Assembly (NCBI GenBank): GCA_020832105.1
Contig: JAFIFH010000036.1
Span: 1 to 53,591 of the forward strand
DNA length: 53,591 nt
Source of the DNA: Idiomarina sp.
GTDB lineage: Bacteria; Pseudomonadota; Gammaproteobacteria; Enterobacterales; Alteromonadaceae
Direction: 5' to 3'
Shown: piece after piece, positions 35,789-44,905 of the stretch
Layout of the letters: every line of letters starts with the position of its first letter
Numbering within the stretch: position 1 is the first letter of the stretch
Notes under the pieces: generated by a model
Seen by the model: only the letters and a program-made list of their open reading frames with translations
What the model was told of the DNA's origin: nothing
Databases searched by the model: none
Made by a program: the position numbers and the translations under genes

Positions 35789-37500
35789 TTAAGTATCTGC
35801 TCAACCCGCGTGGCTGGCTCACGCTGATGATGCTCATTGCATGGCTGCCGGGTGCCGCCATGGCACTCAATGTCAGTGCGGAGATTGATAAAAACCCGGT
35901 CATCGTGGATGAATCCTTTACCCTGACAATTACTGCTGACGACGATTTACCCCGCAATGCGTTTCGAAGTGACGTGTTATTAAATCACTTTATTGTCGGC
36001 GCAACCTCGGTGGACCGCTCTTCGCAGATTATTAATGGCCAGATGTCGCGCCAGACACGTTGGCGCTTAACCCTGATTGCGCGTCGTCCAGGTCAATATG
36101 AAATTCCTTCATTCGATATTGACGGCCAGCGAACCTCACCGATTGTGGTTGATGTGATTGAGCCTGGTGAAAGCGAGGGTGACCGGGGGCCAGTATTTAT
36201 TACCGCCAGTATTGACAGTGACACACCCTATATTCAGCAACAGGTACGCTACACAGTGCGCTTGCATCTCGCCCACAACCTTGAAAGTGGCAGTATCAGT
36301 CCGCCACAGGTCAGTAATGCTGATATTCAACAGGCCAGTAGTGACGAAGACACCCAGGAGCTGGTTGATGGTCAACGCTACCGGGTAATTACCCGCACGT
36401 ATTTTATTACACCTCGTCGCAGTGGCGAGATCCTGATTGAAGGTAGTCGTTTTGACGGCCAGATCAGAGATACTTCGCAACGCTCCTTCACTAGTTTTAG
36501 TCGCCCACAAACCGTCAGTGCGCTGGCCCCTGATATTACGTTAGATGTGCGCCCGCAGCCGGCTCAATTCACTGGTGATTGGTTACCCAGTGAGCACGTA
36601 GCCCTAAGCGAAGACTGGGACGAAACGCAGACGTTTACCGTTGGTGAGCCAATTAACCGTCGCATCTCAATGATTGCCCAAGGTGTGCGCGATGAACAAC
36701 TGCCGGAGCTTAGTCATAACTACCCGACGACCATGCGCTATTATGCCGAACGCACCGAGCGCGAAAGCTTTAGCCGTCAGGGCCAGCGGTTTGCCCGTGC
36801 TCAGTATCGTGGTGTGATCATCCCAGCACAAGCAGGTACTTTTGAGCTGCCAGAGATTAAAGTCAACTGGTGGGACATTAATGCCGAGCAAATGCGTACT
36901 GCACGGATTCCGGCAAGAACGATTGAGGTCACTGAGCCCCCGGGTGGCCAGCCGTCGCCCTTTGCCCAGCCGCAAACGCTGGATAACGACAGTGCCCCCC
37001 TTTCACCGCCTCAGCTCAGCGTACCGGCTGAGACAAGCGCGCCTGACCATCATTGGCGAACAGCAGCCACTACCTTTGCAGTGTTGTGGATACTTACTTT
37101 ACTGGCATTCGTCTATATGCTGATGTTTAAGCGTCCGCATCAAGAGAAGCAAAAAGACCTCAGTCACACGTCAGGTTTGGTGCCGGCAGCGAGCCGACAG
37201 CCATTGCAAAAACTTAAGCAGGCATGCCAGGGCCAGGATGCGCATGCGGCGCATCAAGCGCTTAATCAATGGATCGCTAGCCGGCAAGGCGCGCCAACCA
37301 GCGCTGAGAACTTCGCAAGACAGATGAATAGTCCTGAGTTACTAGCAGCTGTGGAAACACTGCATGCGGCGATATATGCTGCGGAAAAACCGCAATGGCA
37401 AGGAGGCAGTCAGTTATGGCAAGCCGTTCAGGCGCTGCACAAACCACTACCAGCTAAAGCGGGAGATCAGACTATACCTGAACTGTATCCTTCAGAATAA
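35785..37500 (+). CDS. BatD-like membrane-anchored protein
   Basis: 571 residues. The signal peptide ends after AMA (about residue 27), followed by beta-rich repeats (BatD/PF13584-type, about 28-410). There is one membrane helix (about 425-445) and a cytoplasmic tail. Characteristic phrases are NPVIVDESFTLTITA near the start and RRPGQYEIPSFDIDG. It is the last gene of the operon; the ATG overlaps the previous stop (ATGA). Bat proteins affect aerotolerance and stress survival in other bacteria, but their biochemical role is not settled. The tail of about 120 residues is helical and otherwise unremarkable. Confidence 0.9.
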   Translation: MIKYLLNPRGWLTLMMLIAWLPGAAMALNVSAEIDKNPVIVDESFTLTITADDDLPRNAFRSDVLLNHFIVGATSVDRSSQIINGQMSRQTRWRLTLIARRPGQYEIPSFDIDGQRTSPIVVDVIEPGESEGDRGPVFITASIDSDTPYIQQQVRYTVRLHLAHNLESGSISPPQVSNADIQQASSDEDTQELVDGQRYRVITRTYFITPRRSGEILIEGSRFDGQIRDTSQRSFTSFSRPQTVSALAPDITLDVRPQPAQFTGDWLPSEHVALSEDWDETQTFTVGEPINRRISMIAQGVRDEQLPELSHNYPTTMRYYAERTERESFSRQGQRFARAQYRGVIIPAQAGTFELPEIKVNWWDINAEQMRTARIPARTIEVTEPPGGQPSPFAQPQTLDNDSAPLSPPQLSVPAETSAPDHHWRTAATTFAVLWILTLLAFVYMLMFKRPHQEKQKDLSHTSGLVPAASRQPLQKLKQACQGQDAHAAHQALNQWIASRQGAPTSAENFARQMNSPELLAAVETLHAAIYAAEKPQWQGGSQLWQAVQALHKPLPAKAGDQTIPELYPSE

Positions 37501-37542
37501 AGCGTGTCTGAGTAAGAGAAACGGTACTGGAATAACTACAAA

Positions 37543-37570
37543 GTAGTGGCCAATATTACTTGGCCACTAC
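37543..37570. other. Perfect 11-bp hairpin downstream of batD
   Basis: GTAGTGGCCAA (37543-37553) pairs perfectly with TTGGCCACTAC (37560-37570) around TATTAC. No T run follows on plus. It starts 42 bases after the batD stop and 118 bases before the shared terminator, so transcripts could carry it as a 3' protective structure. The rest of 37501-37687 shows no gene. Confidence 0.6.
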
Positions 37571-37687
37571 ATACAGCTCGTAGAATATGCTTGAGGCTAA
37601 AAAATAAAAGTATAGATCGCATAGCCACATCTTGTGGGTCATTTACTCACGACACAGAGGTTTTCGGCAATTTCTGGCGCACTAAAC

Positions 37688-37720
37688 AAAAACGCCGCCC
37701 TTAGCAAAGGGCGGCGTTTT
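37688..37720. terminator. Bidirectional terminator between batD and ppiD
   Basis: A 14-bp stem (AAAACGCCGCCCTT at 37689-37702 with 37707-37720) around AGCA. TTTT follows on plus and TTTTTGTTT on minus. It serves both convergent units. Confidence 0.93.
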
Positions 37721-37737
37721 CTATTCAAGCGGCCTGT

Positions 37738-39597
37738 TTAGAGGTTGCGGCTAATCGACGCGTCTTCTTTCAGCGCATCCATGAACGCCTGGTAGGCAGC
37801 ATCAACGTAGCGAGCTTCAAACTGCTGCGCAAGTTGAGCCAGCTCATCTGCATTCACTTCACCTTCAGCGATGCCAGTGACCGCTACAATCGCGATATCG
37901 CCGTCACGTAGGTCTGTGATATCAGCTGACACGCCACCATCGACAGGTGCTGGCAGGCGGAACAATTGATTAATCACCTCGCCAGGGACATCTTCATTAA
38001 AGCGCGTGATTGAATCAAAGGTCTCCATGCTGACACCTGCTGGTAATTCGCCTGCGCGATAATTTTCCAGCAGTTGTTCTGCAAACATTTGCGCCTCTTC
38101 GCGCGCCTTACGCAGTAACAGAGCCTGCTCGATATCGCCACGAACCTCGTCAAGCGGGCGCACGCTGGCAGCTTCGTATTCGGCGGCACGAACCACATAG
38201 CTACGCTCATCAAGTTCAATCAGCTCACTATTAAGGTTGTCACGGGCAACGTCTGACGAGAAAACTTCACGCAATATGCGTGGGTCGTCAAACTGCTCGT
38301 TGCCTCTACGGCCCATCCAGTCACTTACCTGAAGTTCCAGGCCTGTCTGTTCAGCAGCTGGTTCAAGGGTCTCAGGCATTTCAAAGCTGATCCGGGACAA
38401 GTCCTGCTGAATTGCAAAATACTCTTCCTCGGCACGCTGACGACGGAGGTTTTCAACGATATCGTCACGAACCTCAGCAAAGTCGTCAACTTCAGACCGC
38501 TGCAGTCGGGTCAGTTGGACAATATGAAAGCCAAACTCTGACTCAACCACGCCAGACACAGCCCCTTCTTCGTCAAGGGCAAAGCCTGCATCTTCGACGT
38601 CAGGGTCGATCATACCACGCTCAAGACGACCCAGATTACCACCGTCTTCACCACTAAAGGTGTCGTCCGAGTCACTTGCGGCAACTGCTGCAAAGTCTTC
38701 GCCTGCTTCAATGCGAGCCAACAGAGCTTCAATGCGCTCACGGGCTTCGGCATCGTTGCCTTCGATCAGAATATGCGCAATCTCGCGACGTTCAGGGGAG
38801 CGGAAATTAGCCGGATTTTCGTCATAATAGGTACGCGCTTGTGATTCGCTCACTTCTACGGTATCCAGAATGTCATTAAAATCGAGCACTACATACTCAA
38901 TGCGAATACGCTCGTCTGTTTCAAAACGTTCTTCATTGTCGTAATAGAAGGCTTCGATCTCTGCTTCGCTCACGGTGACCGAGTCAGTATAGCTCTCCAC
39001 TGGAATACGCAGGTACTCGCCACTGCGGCGTTGGTTCTGCAGCTGCTGGTAGAGCTCGCCTTCATGCGGCAACATAAATTCTGAAGTCATCAAACCGGTT
39101 AGCATCGCTGAACGACCAAGTTCATTGGCCATATAATCGCGAAACTGTTCAGGCGTAAAACCAGCATTCATCAGCAACGCATTGTAGCGGTCATTGCTAA
39201 ACTGGCCGGCAACCTGAAACTCGCTCATTTGACGGATATTGTCGCGGATGGTGTTTGGCCCAGGACGAAACCCTTGCTCGCGAGCAAACTGGGTCGCCAG
39301 ACGCTCTTCAATTAAACGCTCGAGTACACCGCTGCGAAAGTCACGCATGTAACTCTCGTCACCCACCAGGGTCTCGAAGAAGTCACCGAGTTGCTCTTCC
39401 ATGCGCGCCCGTTCGTTCTGGTAAGCACGGTCGAAGTCGATACGAGAGATTTTCTCACCATTCACTTCAGCAACGGAATCTTCGCTGCCGCCACCTAAAT
39501 AGCCACTAACGCCTGTTAGGGCAAAGGTAATAATAATCAGAAAAAGGATAATCTTTGCGACGGGGCCTTTCGAGCCCTCACGGATCCTGTCGAGCAT
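37738..39597 (-). CDS. ppiD: PpiD, periplasmic folding chaperone
   Basis: 619 residues. One N-terminal membrane helix (about 14-32, IILFLIIITFALTG) anchors a large periplasmic SurA-like protein with a parvulin domain (about 260-360: RREIAHILI through VVESEFGFHIVQLT). It assists proteins leaving the Sec channel and interacts with SecYEG/YfgM in E. coli. ATG at 39597. The order lon-hupB-(tRNA)-ppiD matches E. coli lon-hupB-ppiD except for the inserted tRNA. E. coli PpiD has 623 residues. Confidence 0.95.
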   Translation of the reverse strand: MLDRIREGSKGPVAKIILFLIIITFALTGVSGYLGGGSEDSVAEVNGEKISRIDFDRAYQNERARMEEQLGDFFETLVGDESYMRDFRSGVLERLIEERLATQFAREQGFRPGPNTIRDNIRQMSEFQVAGQFSNDRYNALLMNAGFTPEQFRDYMANELGRSAMLTGLMTSEFMLPHEGELYQQLQNQRRSGEYLRIPVESYTDSVTVSEAEIEAFYYDNEERFETDERIRIEYVVLDFNDILDTVEVSESQARTYYDENPANFRSPERREIAHILIEGNDAEARERIEALLARIEAGEDFAAVAASDSDDTFSGEDGGNLGRLERGMIDPDVEDAGFALDEEGAVSGVVESEFGFHIVQLTRLQRSEVDDFAEVRDDIVENLRRQRAEEEYFAIQQDLSRISFEMPETLEPAAEQTGLELQVSDWMGRRGNEQFDDPRILREVFSSDVARDNLNSELIELDERSYVVRAAEYEAASVRPLDEVRGDIEQALLLRKAREEAQMFAEQLLENYRAGELPAGVSMETFDSITRFNEDVPGEVINQLFRLPAPVDGGVSADITDLRDGDIAIVAVTGIAEGEVNADELAQLAQQFEARYVDAAYQAFMDALKEDASISRNL

Positions 39598-39651
39598 AAT
39601 GCAGTCTCTTTGTCAGTTTAAATCACTGTACGGTTGATTGTTTTGAGCTAC

Positions 39652-39682
39652 AAAAAAAGCGCACCTGAAACGGTGCGCTTTT
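39652..39682 (-). terminator. Terminator after tRNA-Asp
   Basis: An 11-bp stem (AAAAGCGCACC at 39655-39665 with 39672-39682). On the minus strand seven T follow. It ends the hupB/tRNA-Asp transcript before ppiD. Confidence 0.88.
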
Positions 39683-39748
39683 CTCTTCGCCACCTCGCTC
39701 GATACTAACATAATTAGCCGTAGCAGGTGGAGCATTTCAGAACAAAAT

Positions 39749-39825
39749 TGGCGGAGTGGACGGGACTCGAACCCGCGACCCCCGGCGTGACAGGCCGGTA
39801 TTCTAACCAACTGAACTACCACTCC
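39749..39825 (-). tRNA. tRNA-Asp(GTC)
   Basis: On the minus strand a 77-base cloverleaf is complete: acceptor GGAGTGG/CCACTCC, discriminator G and encoded CCA; D arm TAGTTCAGTTGGTTAGAA; anticodon stem CCGGC/GCCGG with loop CTGTCAC, anticodon GTC at 39791-39789; T arm CGGGTTCGAGTCCCG. It is nearly identical to the E. coli aspartate tRNA. It follows hupB by about 50 bases. Confidence 0.98.
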
Positions 39826-39829
39826 AAAT

Positions 39830-39852
39830 TAAAAGCACCCTTATCGGGTGCT
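39830..39852 (-). terminator. Hairpin between hupB and tRNA-Asp
   Basis: AGCACCC (39834-39840) and GGGTGCT (39846-39852) form a 7-bp stem with a 5-base loop. On the minus strand TTTTAATTT follows, running directly into the tRNA 5' end at 39825. It may terminate hupB transcripts partly or mark the processing boundary. Confidence 0.65.
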
Positions 39853-39875
39853 CTCAATGCTTTTGTTGCTATCGC

Positions 39876-40148
39876 TTAGTTAACGGCGTCTTTCAACGCT
39901 TTACCAGCTTTAAAAGAAGGCACTTTAGCTGCAGAAATCTGGATGGTTTCGCCAGTTTGCGGGTTGCGGCCAGTGCGCGCAGAACGCTCACGAACGCTAA
40001 AAGTACCAAATCCAACCAAAGCTACCTGGTCGTCGTTTTTTAAAGCTTCTGTTACTGCTTCGATCATCGAGTCTAAAGCGCGACCTGCAGCCGCTTTCGA
40101 GAGTTCAGCATCTGCTGCAATTTTGTCAATTAGCTGAGACTTGTTCAC
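39876..40148 (-). CDS. hupB: HU-beta, nucleoid DNA-binding protein
   Basis: 90 residues, the exact HU length. It begins [11 protein letters not shown]; the beta-arm motif [21 protein letters not shown] with the intercalating Pro63 context (RNPQTG) and the C-terminal [14 protein letters not shown] are all present. It bends and compacts DNA as a homo- or heterodimer. The ATG has AAGGGGATG upstream. It lies between lon and ppiD as in E. coli, with its own promoter. Confidence 0.97.
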   Translation of the reverse strand: MNKSQLIDKIAADAELSKAAAGRALDSMIEAVTEALKNDDQVALVGFGTFSVRERSARTGRNPQTGETIQISAAKVPSFKAGKALKDAVN

Positions 40149-40214
40149 AGTATCATCCCCTTACATTGTTATTATGGAGTTCCTTGGAACCATCAAAAAA
40201 ATGGGCCAGAAAAG

Positions 40215-40243
40215 TTTATAACAAGCTTATATCTTTAGTTCAA
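40215..40243 (-). promoter_or_regulatory. Sigma-70 promoter of hupB
   Basis: On the minus strand: TTGAAC (40243-40238), 17-base spacer, TATAAA (40220-40215), about 70 bases before the hupB start. Confidence 0.65.
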
Positions 40244-40286
40244 GGTAAATGTTCTTACACTAAAGTATTTGCAAAAGTCCTCTATA

Positions 40287-40301
40287 CCTTGCTCAGCAAG
40301 G
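40287..40301. promoter_or_regulatory. Palindrome upstream of the hupB promoter
   Basis: CCTTGCTCAGCAAGG is a perfect 7-bp inverted repeat around one central base, 44 bases upstream of the hupB -35. It may be a regulator site. No gene is visible in 40149-40397. Confidence 0.4.
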
Positions 40302-40397
40302 GCTGGAGTAACTTTCTTAAGGCTAACACAGTGGTCGCGTATGAAAAGCCTTTTTCAGCATTTTTAACATTATTTTCGCCAGACGACATGTTAAAGA

Positions 40398-42764
40398 CTA
40401 CTTTTTCTTGGCTTTAGTGCCACTTTTAACCGTTTTCGCAGGACTTTTTTCCAATGCAAGCTCAAGCACATCATCGATCCATTGCACTGGATGGATTTCG
40501 AGATCGCCCTTGATATTGTCTGGTATTTCCTTCAGGTCACGTTCATTTTCATGCGGAATCAGTACCCGTTTGATACCACCTCGATGCGCCGCAAGTAACT
40601 TTTCTTTCAGGCCGCCAATCGCCAGTACCTCACCACGCAAGGTAATTTCACCGGTCATAGCGACGTCTGAACGCACTGGATTCTGGGTCAGTGAAGACAC
40701 CAGCGCGGTGACCATCGCAATACCCGCACTCGGCCCGTCTTTAGGGGTCGCGCCTTCAGGTACATGCACATGAATATCACGTTTCTCATGGAAGTCATCT
40801 GCAATGCCGAGTTTGTCAGCGCGGCTGCGCACCACAGTCATGGCGGTGCTGATAGATTCTTTCATCACATCGCCCAGTGAACCTGTGTAAGTCGTCTTCC
40901 CCTTACCCGGCACACTAGTGGCTTCTATCGTTAATAAGTCACCACCCACCTGAGTCCATGCCAGACCGGTTACCTGACCGATTTGGTTGCTCTCTTCAGC
41001 TTTACCAAAATCAAAACGCTGCACGCCAAGGTAGTCTTCCAGGTCATCTCCACTGATGGTTATTTTTTTCACATCTTTATTGATTAGGATATTACGTACC
41101 GCTTTGCGGCATAGTTTGGAGATTTCACGCTCCAGGTTACGCACCCCCGCTTCGCGGGTGTAATACCGGATAATGCCAATAATGGCGTCATCTTTAATGG
41201 TCAGCTCATTTTTACGCAGGCCATTTCGGTCCATCTGCTTTTGCAACAGGTGGCGCTTAGCAATATTCAGCTTCTCGTCTTCGGTGTAACCCGACAGGCG
41301 AATCACTTCCATCCGGTCAAGCAATGGCGCCGGAATATTCATGCTATTGGAGGTAGCAACGAACATGACATCCGAAAGATCGTAGTCAACTTCCAGATAG
41401 TGATCGTTAAAGTTGCTGTTTTGCTCCGGGTCTAATACCTCAAGCAATGCTGACGACGGGTCGCCTCGCATATCTGACGACATCTTGTCGATTTCATCAA
41501 GCAAAAACAGCGGGTTTCGTACACCCACTTTAGACATTTTCTGAATCAATTTGCCCGGCATTGAACCGATATAAGTACGGCGGTGGCCGCGAATTTCGGC
41601 CTCGTCGCGCACGCCACCCAACGCCATCCGCACATACTTGCGACCAGTGGCTTTGGCGATAGACTGACCGAGAGAGGTCTTACCCACACCTGGAGGGCCC
41701 ACCAGACATAAAATCGGGCCTTTTACTTTGCTGGTACGTTGTTGCACGGCTAGATACTCGATAATCCGCTCTTTGACCTTCTCCAGGCCAAAGTGATCCG
41801 CATCTAAAATTTCTTCCGCCTTGGCCAGGTCTTTCTTCACCCGCGAGCGCTTTTTCCACGGAATCGACACCATCCAGTCGACATAGCCGCGAACTACCGT
41901 GGCCTCCGCCGACATTGGCGACATCATTTTCAATTTCTGTAATTCAGCCTTGGTTTTATCCCGCGCCTCTTCCGGCATTTGTGCGTCTTCAATTTTCTGC
42001 TCTAACTGCTCGAATTCATCGACGCCATCTTCACCCTCACCCAGCTCTTTCTGAATCGCTTTCATTTGCTCATTCAGATAGTACTCGCGCTGGCTTTTCT
42101 CCATCTGCTGCTTAACCCGGCTGCGAATTTTCTTCTCAACCTGAAGGATGTCAATTTCACCCTCCATCATGGCCATCAAATGCTCAATACGCTCGCGAAT
42201 ATCGACGATTTCAAGGGCATGCTGCTTGTCAGCCAGCTTCAATGGCATATGTGCCGCCATGGTATCTGCCAGGCGATCTATGTCTTCGATCCCCTGCAAT
42301 GAGGTAATCACCTCTGGTGGGATCTTCTTATTCAGTTTTACATAGCCTTCAAACTGGTTCATCGCCGAACGAACCAATATTTCTTCTTCCTTTTCGTCCA
42401 ATGTTTTGGACTGCAGATATTCAATCTCAGCCTTGAAGAAAGGTTCACTCTGGTCAAAGTCGGTGATTTTGCCCCGTTGCTTGCCTTCAACCAACACCTT
42501 GACGGTGCCGTCAGGCAATTTAAGCATCTGTAAAATGGTCGCTACTGCGCCCACTTCATAAATATCTTTGCTTTCCGGCTCATCAACACCGGCGTCCTTC
42601 TGCGCCACCAGGAACACTTGCTTGTCATTCTCCATTGCCTCATCCAGGCAACGTATCGATTTCTCTCGACCTACGAATAGAGGGATAACCATATGCGGGT
42701 ACACCACTACATCACGTAGGGGTAACACTGGCATGCTTAAGCGCTCGCTGCTTGTCTCTGTCAT
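40398..42764 (-). CDS. lon: Lon, ATP-dependent serine protease
   Basis: 788 residues (E. coli 784). It has an N-terminal substrate domain ([21 protein letters not shown]), a helical linker, Walker [12 protein letters not shown], the sensor region [18 protein letters not shown], and the protease domain with catalytic Ser in [14 protein letters not shown] and the Lys dyad partner downstream in [18 protein letters not shown]. It degrades misfolded proteins and regulators in the cytoplasm. The start is the ATG at 42764 with GGAG six bases upstream; the in-frame ATG at 42776 lacks such a site. The C-terminus is extended by a lysine-rich tail. A heat-shock-like promoter precedes it. Confidence 0.97.
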   Translation of the reverse strand: MTETSSERLSMPVLPLRDVVVYPHMVIPLFVGREKSIRCLDEAMENDKQVFLVAQKDAGVDEPESKDIYEVGAVATILQMLKLPDGTVKVLVEGKQRGKITDFDQSEPFFKAEIEYLQSKTLDEKEEEILVRSAMNQFEGYVKLNKKIPPEVITSLQGIEDIDRLADTMAAHMPLKLADKQHALEIVDIRERIEHLMAMMEGEIDILQVEKKIRSRVKQQMEKSQREYYLNEQMKAIQKELGEGEDGVDEFEQLEQKIEDAQMPEEARDKTKAELQKLKMMSPMSAEATVVRGYVDWMVSIPWKKRSRVKKDLAKAEEILDADHFGLEKVKERIIEYLAVQQRTSKVKGPILCLVGPPGVGKTSLGQSIAKATGRKYVRMALGGVRDEAEIRGHRRTYIGSMPGKLIQKMSKVGVRNPLFLLDEIDKMSSDMRGDPSSALLEVLDPEQNSNFNDHYLEVDYDLSDVMFVATSNSMNIPAPLLDRMEVIRLSGYTEDEKLNIAKRHLLQKQMDRNGLRKNELTIKDDAIIGIIRYYTREAGVRNLEREISKLCRKAVRNILINKDVKKITISGDDLEDYLGVQRFDFGKAEESNQIGQVTGLAWTQVGGDLLTIEATSVPGKGKTTYTGSLGDVMKESISTAMTVVRSRADKLGIADDFHEKRDIHVHVPEGATPKDGPSAGIAMVTALVSSLTQNPVRSDVAMTGEITLRGEVLAIGGLKEKLLAAHRGGIKRVLIPHENERDLKEIPDNIKGDLEIHPVQWIDDVLELALEKSPAKTVKSGTKAKKK

Positions 42765-42804
42765 TATTTTCTCCATATGGCGCTAATAGAATTCACTATG
42801 TTAA

Positions 42805-42832
42805 ATATGCGGTCTGCGCGCGAAAGTTCAAT
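42805..42832 (-). promoter_or_regulatory. Sigma-32-like promoter for lon
   Basis: On the minus strand: ATTGAA (42832-42827), a 14-base spacer, CCGCATAT (42812-42805), one mismatch to each consensus hexamer/octamer. The E. coli lon promoter is likewise a heat-shock promoter with CCCCATAT. Confidence 0.6.
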
Positions 42833-42842
42833 AGCTAGCAAT

Positions 42843-42870
42843 AAAAAAGGGCCTAAATGGCCCTTTTTTT
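42843..42870 (-). terminator. Terminator of clpX
   Basis: An 11-bp stem AAAAAAGGGCC/GGCCCTTTTTT (42843-42853 with 42859-42869) with a 5-base loop and T runs on both strands. It lies 24 bases after the clpX stop and separates it from lon. Confidence 0.92.
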
Positions 42871-42894
42871 AAGTTAAGTGCTGAAATAATCAAC

Positions 42895-44172
42895 TTATTC
42901 GCCTGAAGCCTTAGCGTCTTTCTTCTTACCGTATATTAAAATCGGGTCAGATTCGCCCTTAATTACAGTTTCATCGATAACCACTTTGCTGACATCTTCC
43001 AAAGATGGTAAATCGTACATGGTTCCCAATAAAACGTCTTCTACGATAGAGCGCAGGCCACGAGCACCGGTATTACGAGTCAGCGCTTTACGGGCAATCG
43101 CGCGTAACGCGTCATCACGGAACTCCAGCTCGACGTTGTCCATCGACAACAAGGCACCATACTGCTTCGTCAGCGAGTTACGCGGTTCCTGTAGAATCTG
43201 CACCAAAGCATCTTCGTCGAGCTCGGTAAGGCTGGCAACGACCGGCAGACGCCCGATAAACTCAGGAATTAAGCCGTACTTGACCAGGTCACCAGGTTCT
43301 ACGTGAGTCAGTACATCGCTACTTGGCTTGTCTTTCTTGCCTTTCACTTCAGCTGCAAAGCCAATACCTGAACCCACGGCCAGGCGCTGCTCGATCACTT
43401 TATCCAAACCAGAGAACGCGCCACCACAAACAAACAGAATTTTAGAGGTGTCGACCTGCAAAAACTCCTGCTGTGGATGCTTACGCCCGCCTTGCGGTGG
43501 TACCGAAGCGACCGTACCTTCAATCAGTTTAAGCAGTGCTTGTTGCACCCCTTCACCAGACACGTCGCGGGTAATCGATGGATTGTCAGACTTGCGCGAA
43601 ATCTTGTCGATTTCGTCAATATATACAATGCCACGCTCCGCTTTTTTCGGGTCGTAATCACACTTTTGCAGCAACTTCTGGATAATATTTTCGACGTCTT
43701 CACCCACATAACCGGCTTCAGTCAACGTGGTTGCGTCGGCCATGGTGAAAGGTACATCAAGAAAACGCGCCAGCGTCTCAGCCAGCAAGGTTTTACCGCT
43801 ACCGGTAGGCCCGATAAGTAGAATATTACTCTTACCCAGCTCCACGTCTTCGTATACACCAGCATTCAGCAAACGTTTGTAATGGTTGTATACTGCCACA
43901 GCTAAAACACGTTTAGCGCGATCCTGACCGATTACATACTCATCCAGATGATGGCGAATTTCGTGTGGCGTTGGGACATCGTCCTCTTCGCGTTTGGCGG
44001 CAATTTCTTTAATCTCTTCGCGCAGAATGTCGTTACATAAATCGACACATTCATCGCAAATGAACACTGAAGGCCCGGCAATCAACTTACGGACTTCGTG
44101 CTGGCTCTTGCCACAAAAGGTACAGTAAAGTGATTTACCGTCTTTGTCGCCACCGCTTGTCTTTTCTGTCAT
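42895..44172 (-). CDS. clpX: ClpX, AAA+ unfoldase of ClpXP
   Basis: 425 residues (E. coli 424). The N-terminal zinc-binding domain has cysteines in CTFCGK and CDECVDLC. Walker A is GPTGSGKT, Walker B VYIDEIDK, and the substrate pore loop GYVGED. It recognises tagged substrates such as ssrA peptides and feeds them to ClpP. It lies 32 bases downstream of clpP. The order tig-clpP-clpX-lon is the standard gammaproteobacterial one. Confidence 0.98.
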   Translation of the reverse strand: MTEKTSGGDKDGKSLYCTFCGKSQHEVRKLIAGPSVFICDECVDLCNDILREEIKEIAAKREEDDVPTPHEIRHHLDEYVIGQDRAKRVLAVAVYNHYKRLLNAGVYEDVELGKSNILLIGPTGSGKTLLAETLARFLDVPFTMADATTLTEAGYVGEDVENIIQKLLQKCDYDPKKAERGIVYIDEIDKISRKSDNPSITRDVSGEGVQQALLKLIEGTVASVPPQGGRKHPQQEFLQVDTSKILFVCGGAFSGLDKVIEQRLAVGSGIGFAAEVKGKKDKPSSDVLTHVEPGDLVKYGLIPEFIGRLPVVASLTELDEDALVQILQEPRNSLTKQYGALLSMDNVELEFRDDALRAIARKALTRNTGARGLRSIVEDVLLGTMYDLPSLEDVSKVVIDETVIKGESDPILIYGKKKDAKASGE

Positions 44173-44204
44173 TTAACTCTCCAGCCCTTCGTGCCGTCTA
44201 ACTT

Positions 44205-44822
44205 TTACTTCTGACCACGGTGGGCCAATACTGAATCCACAATACCATAATCAACTGCATCTTGTGCACTCAAAAAGTTATCCCGGTCGGTGTCTTTTGC
44301 TACGCGCTCGACATCCTGTCCGGTATGTTCGGCAAGGATTCGGTTCAATTTGTCTTTAATATATAAGATCTCTCTGGCATGGATCTCAATATCTGACGCC
44401 TGGCCCTGGAACCCACCCAGCGGCTGATGAATCATCACCCGCGAATTAGGTAAGCAGAACCGTTTTCCTTTCGTACCACCAGCCAATAAAAATGCACCCA
44501 TGCTTGCGGCCTGGCCAATACACACAGTACTCACATCATTTTTAATAAATTGCATGGTGTCATAAATTGCCATGCCTGCGGTGACTGAGCCACCAGGTGA
44601 GTTGATGTAGATACTGATGTCTTTGTCCGGGTTTTCGGATTCAAGAAACAACATTTGCGCAACGATAAGGTTAGCCATGTGCTCTTCAACCTGGCCGACC
44701 AGAAAAATAACGCCTTCTTTTAACAGGCGGGAATAGATATCAAACGAGCGCTCTCCTTTCGAAGTTTGCTCAATTACCATGGGGACTAATGCTGCCATTG
44801 GATCCGGTGTCGTATGCTGCAT
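44205..44822 (-). CDS. clpP: ClpP, serine protease subunit
   Basis: 205 residues (E. coli 207). The catalytic triad is visible as Ser107 in [12 protein letters not shown], His132 in [13 protein letters not shown] and Asp181 in DTDRDNF. The short N-terminal propeptide is expected to be removed ([16 protein letters not shown]). It forms the tetradecameric chamber used by ClpX. The start ATG at 44822 has AGGAG upstream. It is 83 bases after tig, with a hairpin between. Confidence 0.98.
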   Translation of the reverse strand: MQHTTPDPMAALVPMVIEQTSKGERSFDIYSRLLKEGVIFLVGQVEEHMANLIVAQMLFLESENPDKDISIYINSPGGSVTAGMAIYDTMQFIKNDVSTVCIGQAASMGAFLLAGGTKGKRFCLPNSRVMIHQPLGGFQGQASDIEIHAREILYIKDKLNRILAEHTGQDVERVAKDTDRDNFLSAQDAVDYGIVDSVLAHRGQK

Positions 44823-44845
44823 AAAACGAAATGCTCCTTAATGAA

Positions 44846-44876
44846 AATGGCCCGAGTGAAAACCACTCGAGCCATT
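44846..44876 (-). terminator. Hairpin between tig and clpP
   Basis: A 13-position stem with one mismatch (44846-44858 with 44864-44876), followed on minus by TTTTCATT. It is a plausible partial terminator that lets tig be expressed above clpPX. Confidence 0.65.
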
Positions 44877-44905
44877 AAACCAATTACAAACTGATTGAGC
44901 AACGC

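Noticed and set aside
40166-40417. Plus-strand open frame of 83 codons between hupB and lon
   Set aside because: It covers the hupB promoter and runs into the 3' end of lon on the opposite strand; no Shine-Dalgarno or recognisable protein pattern.
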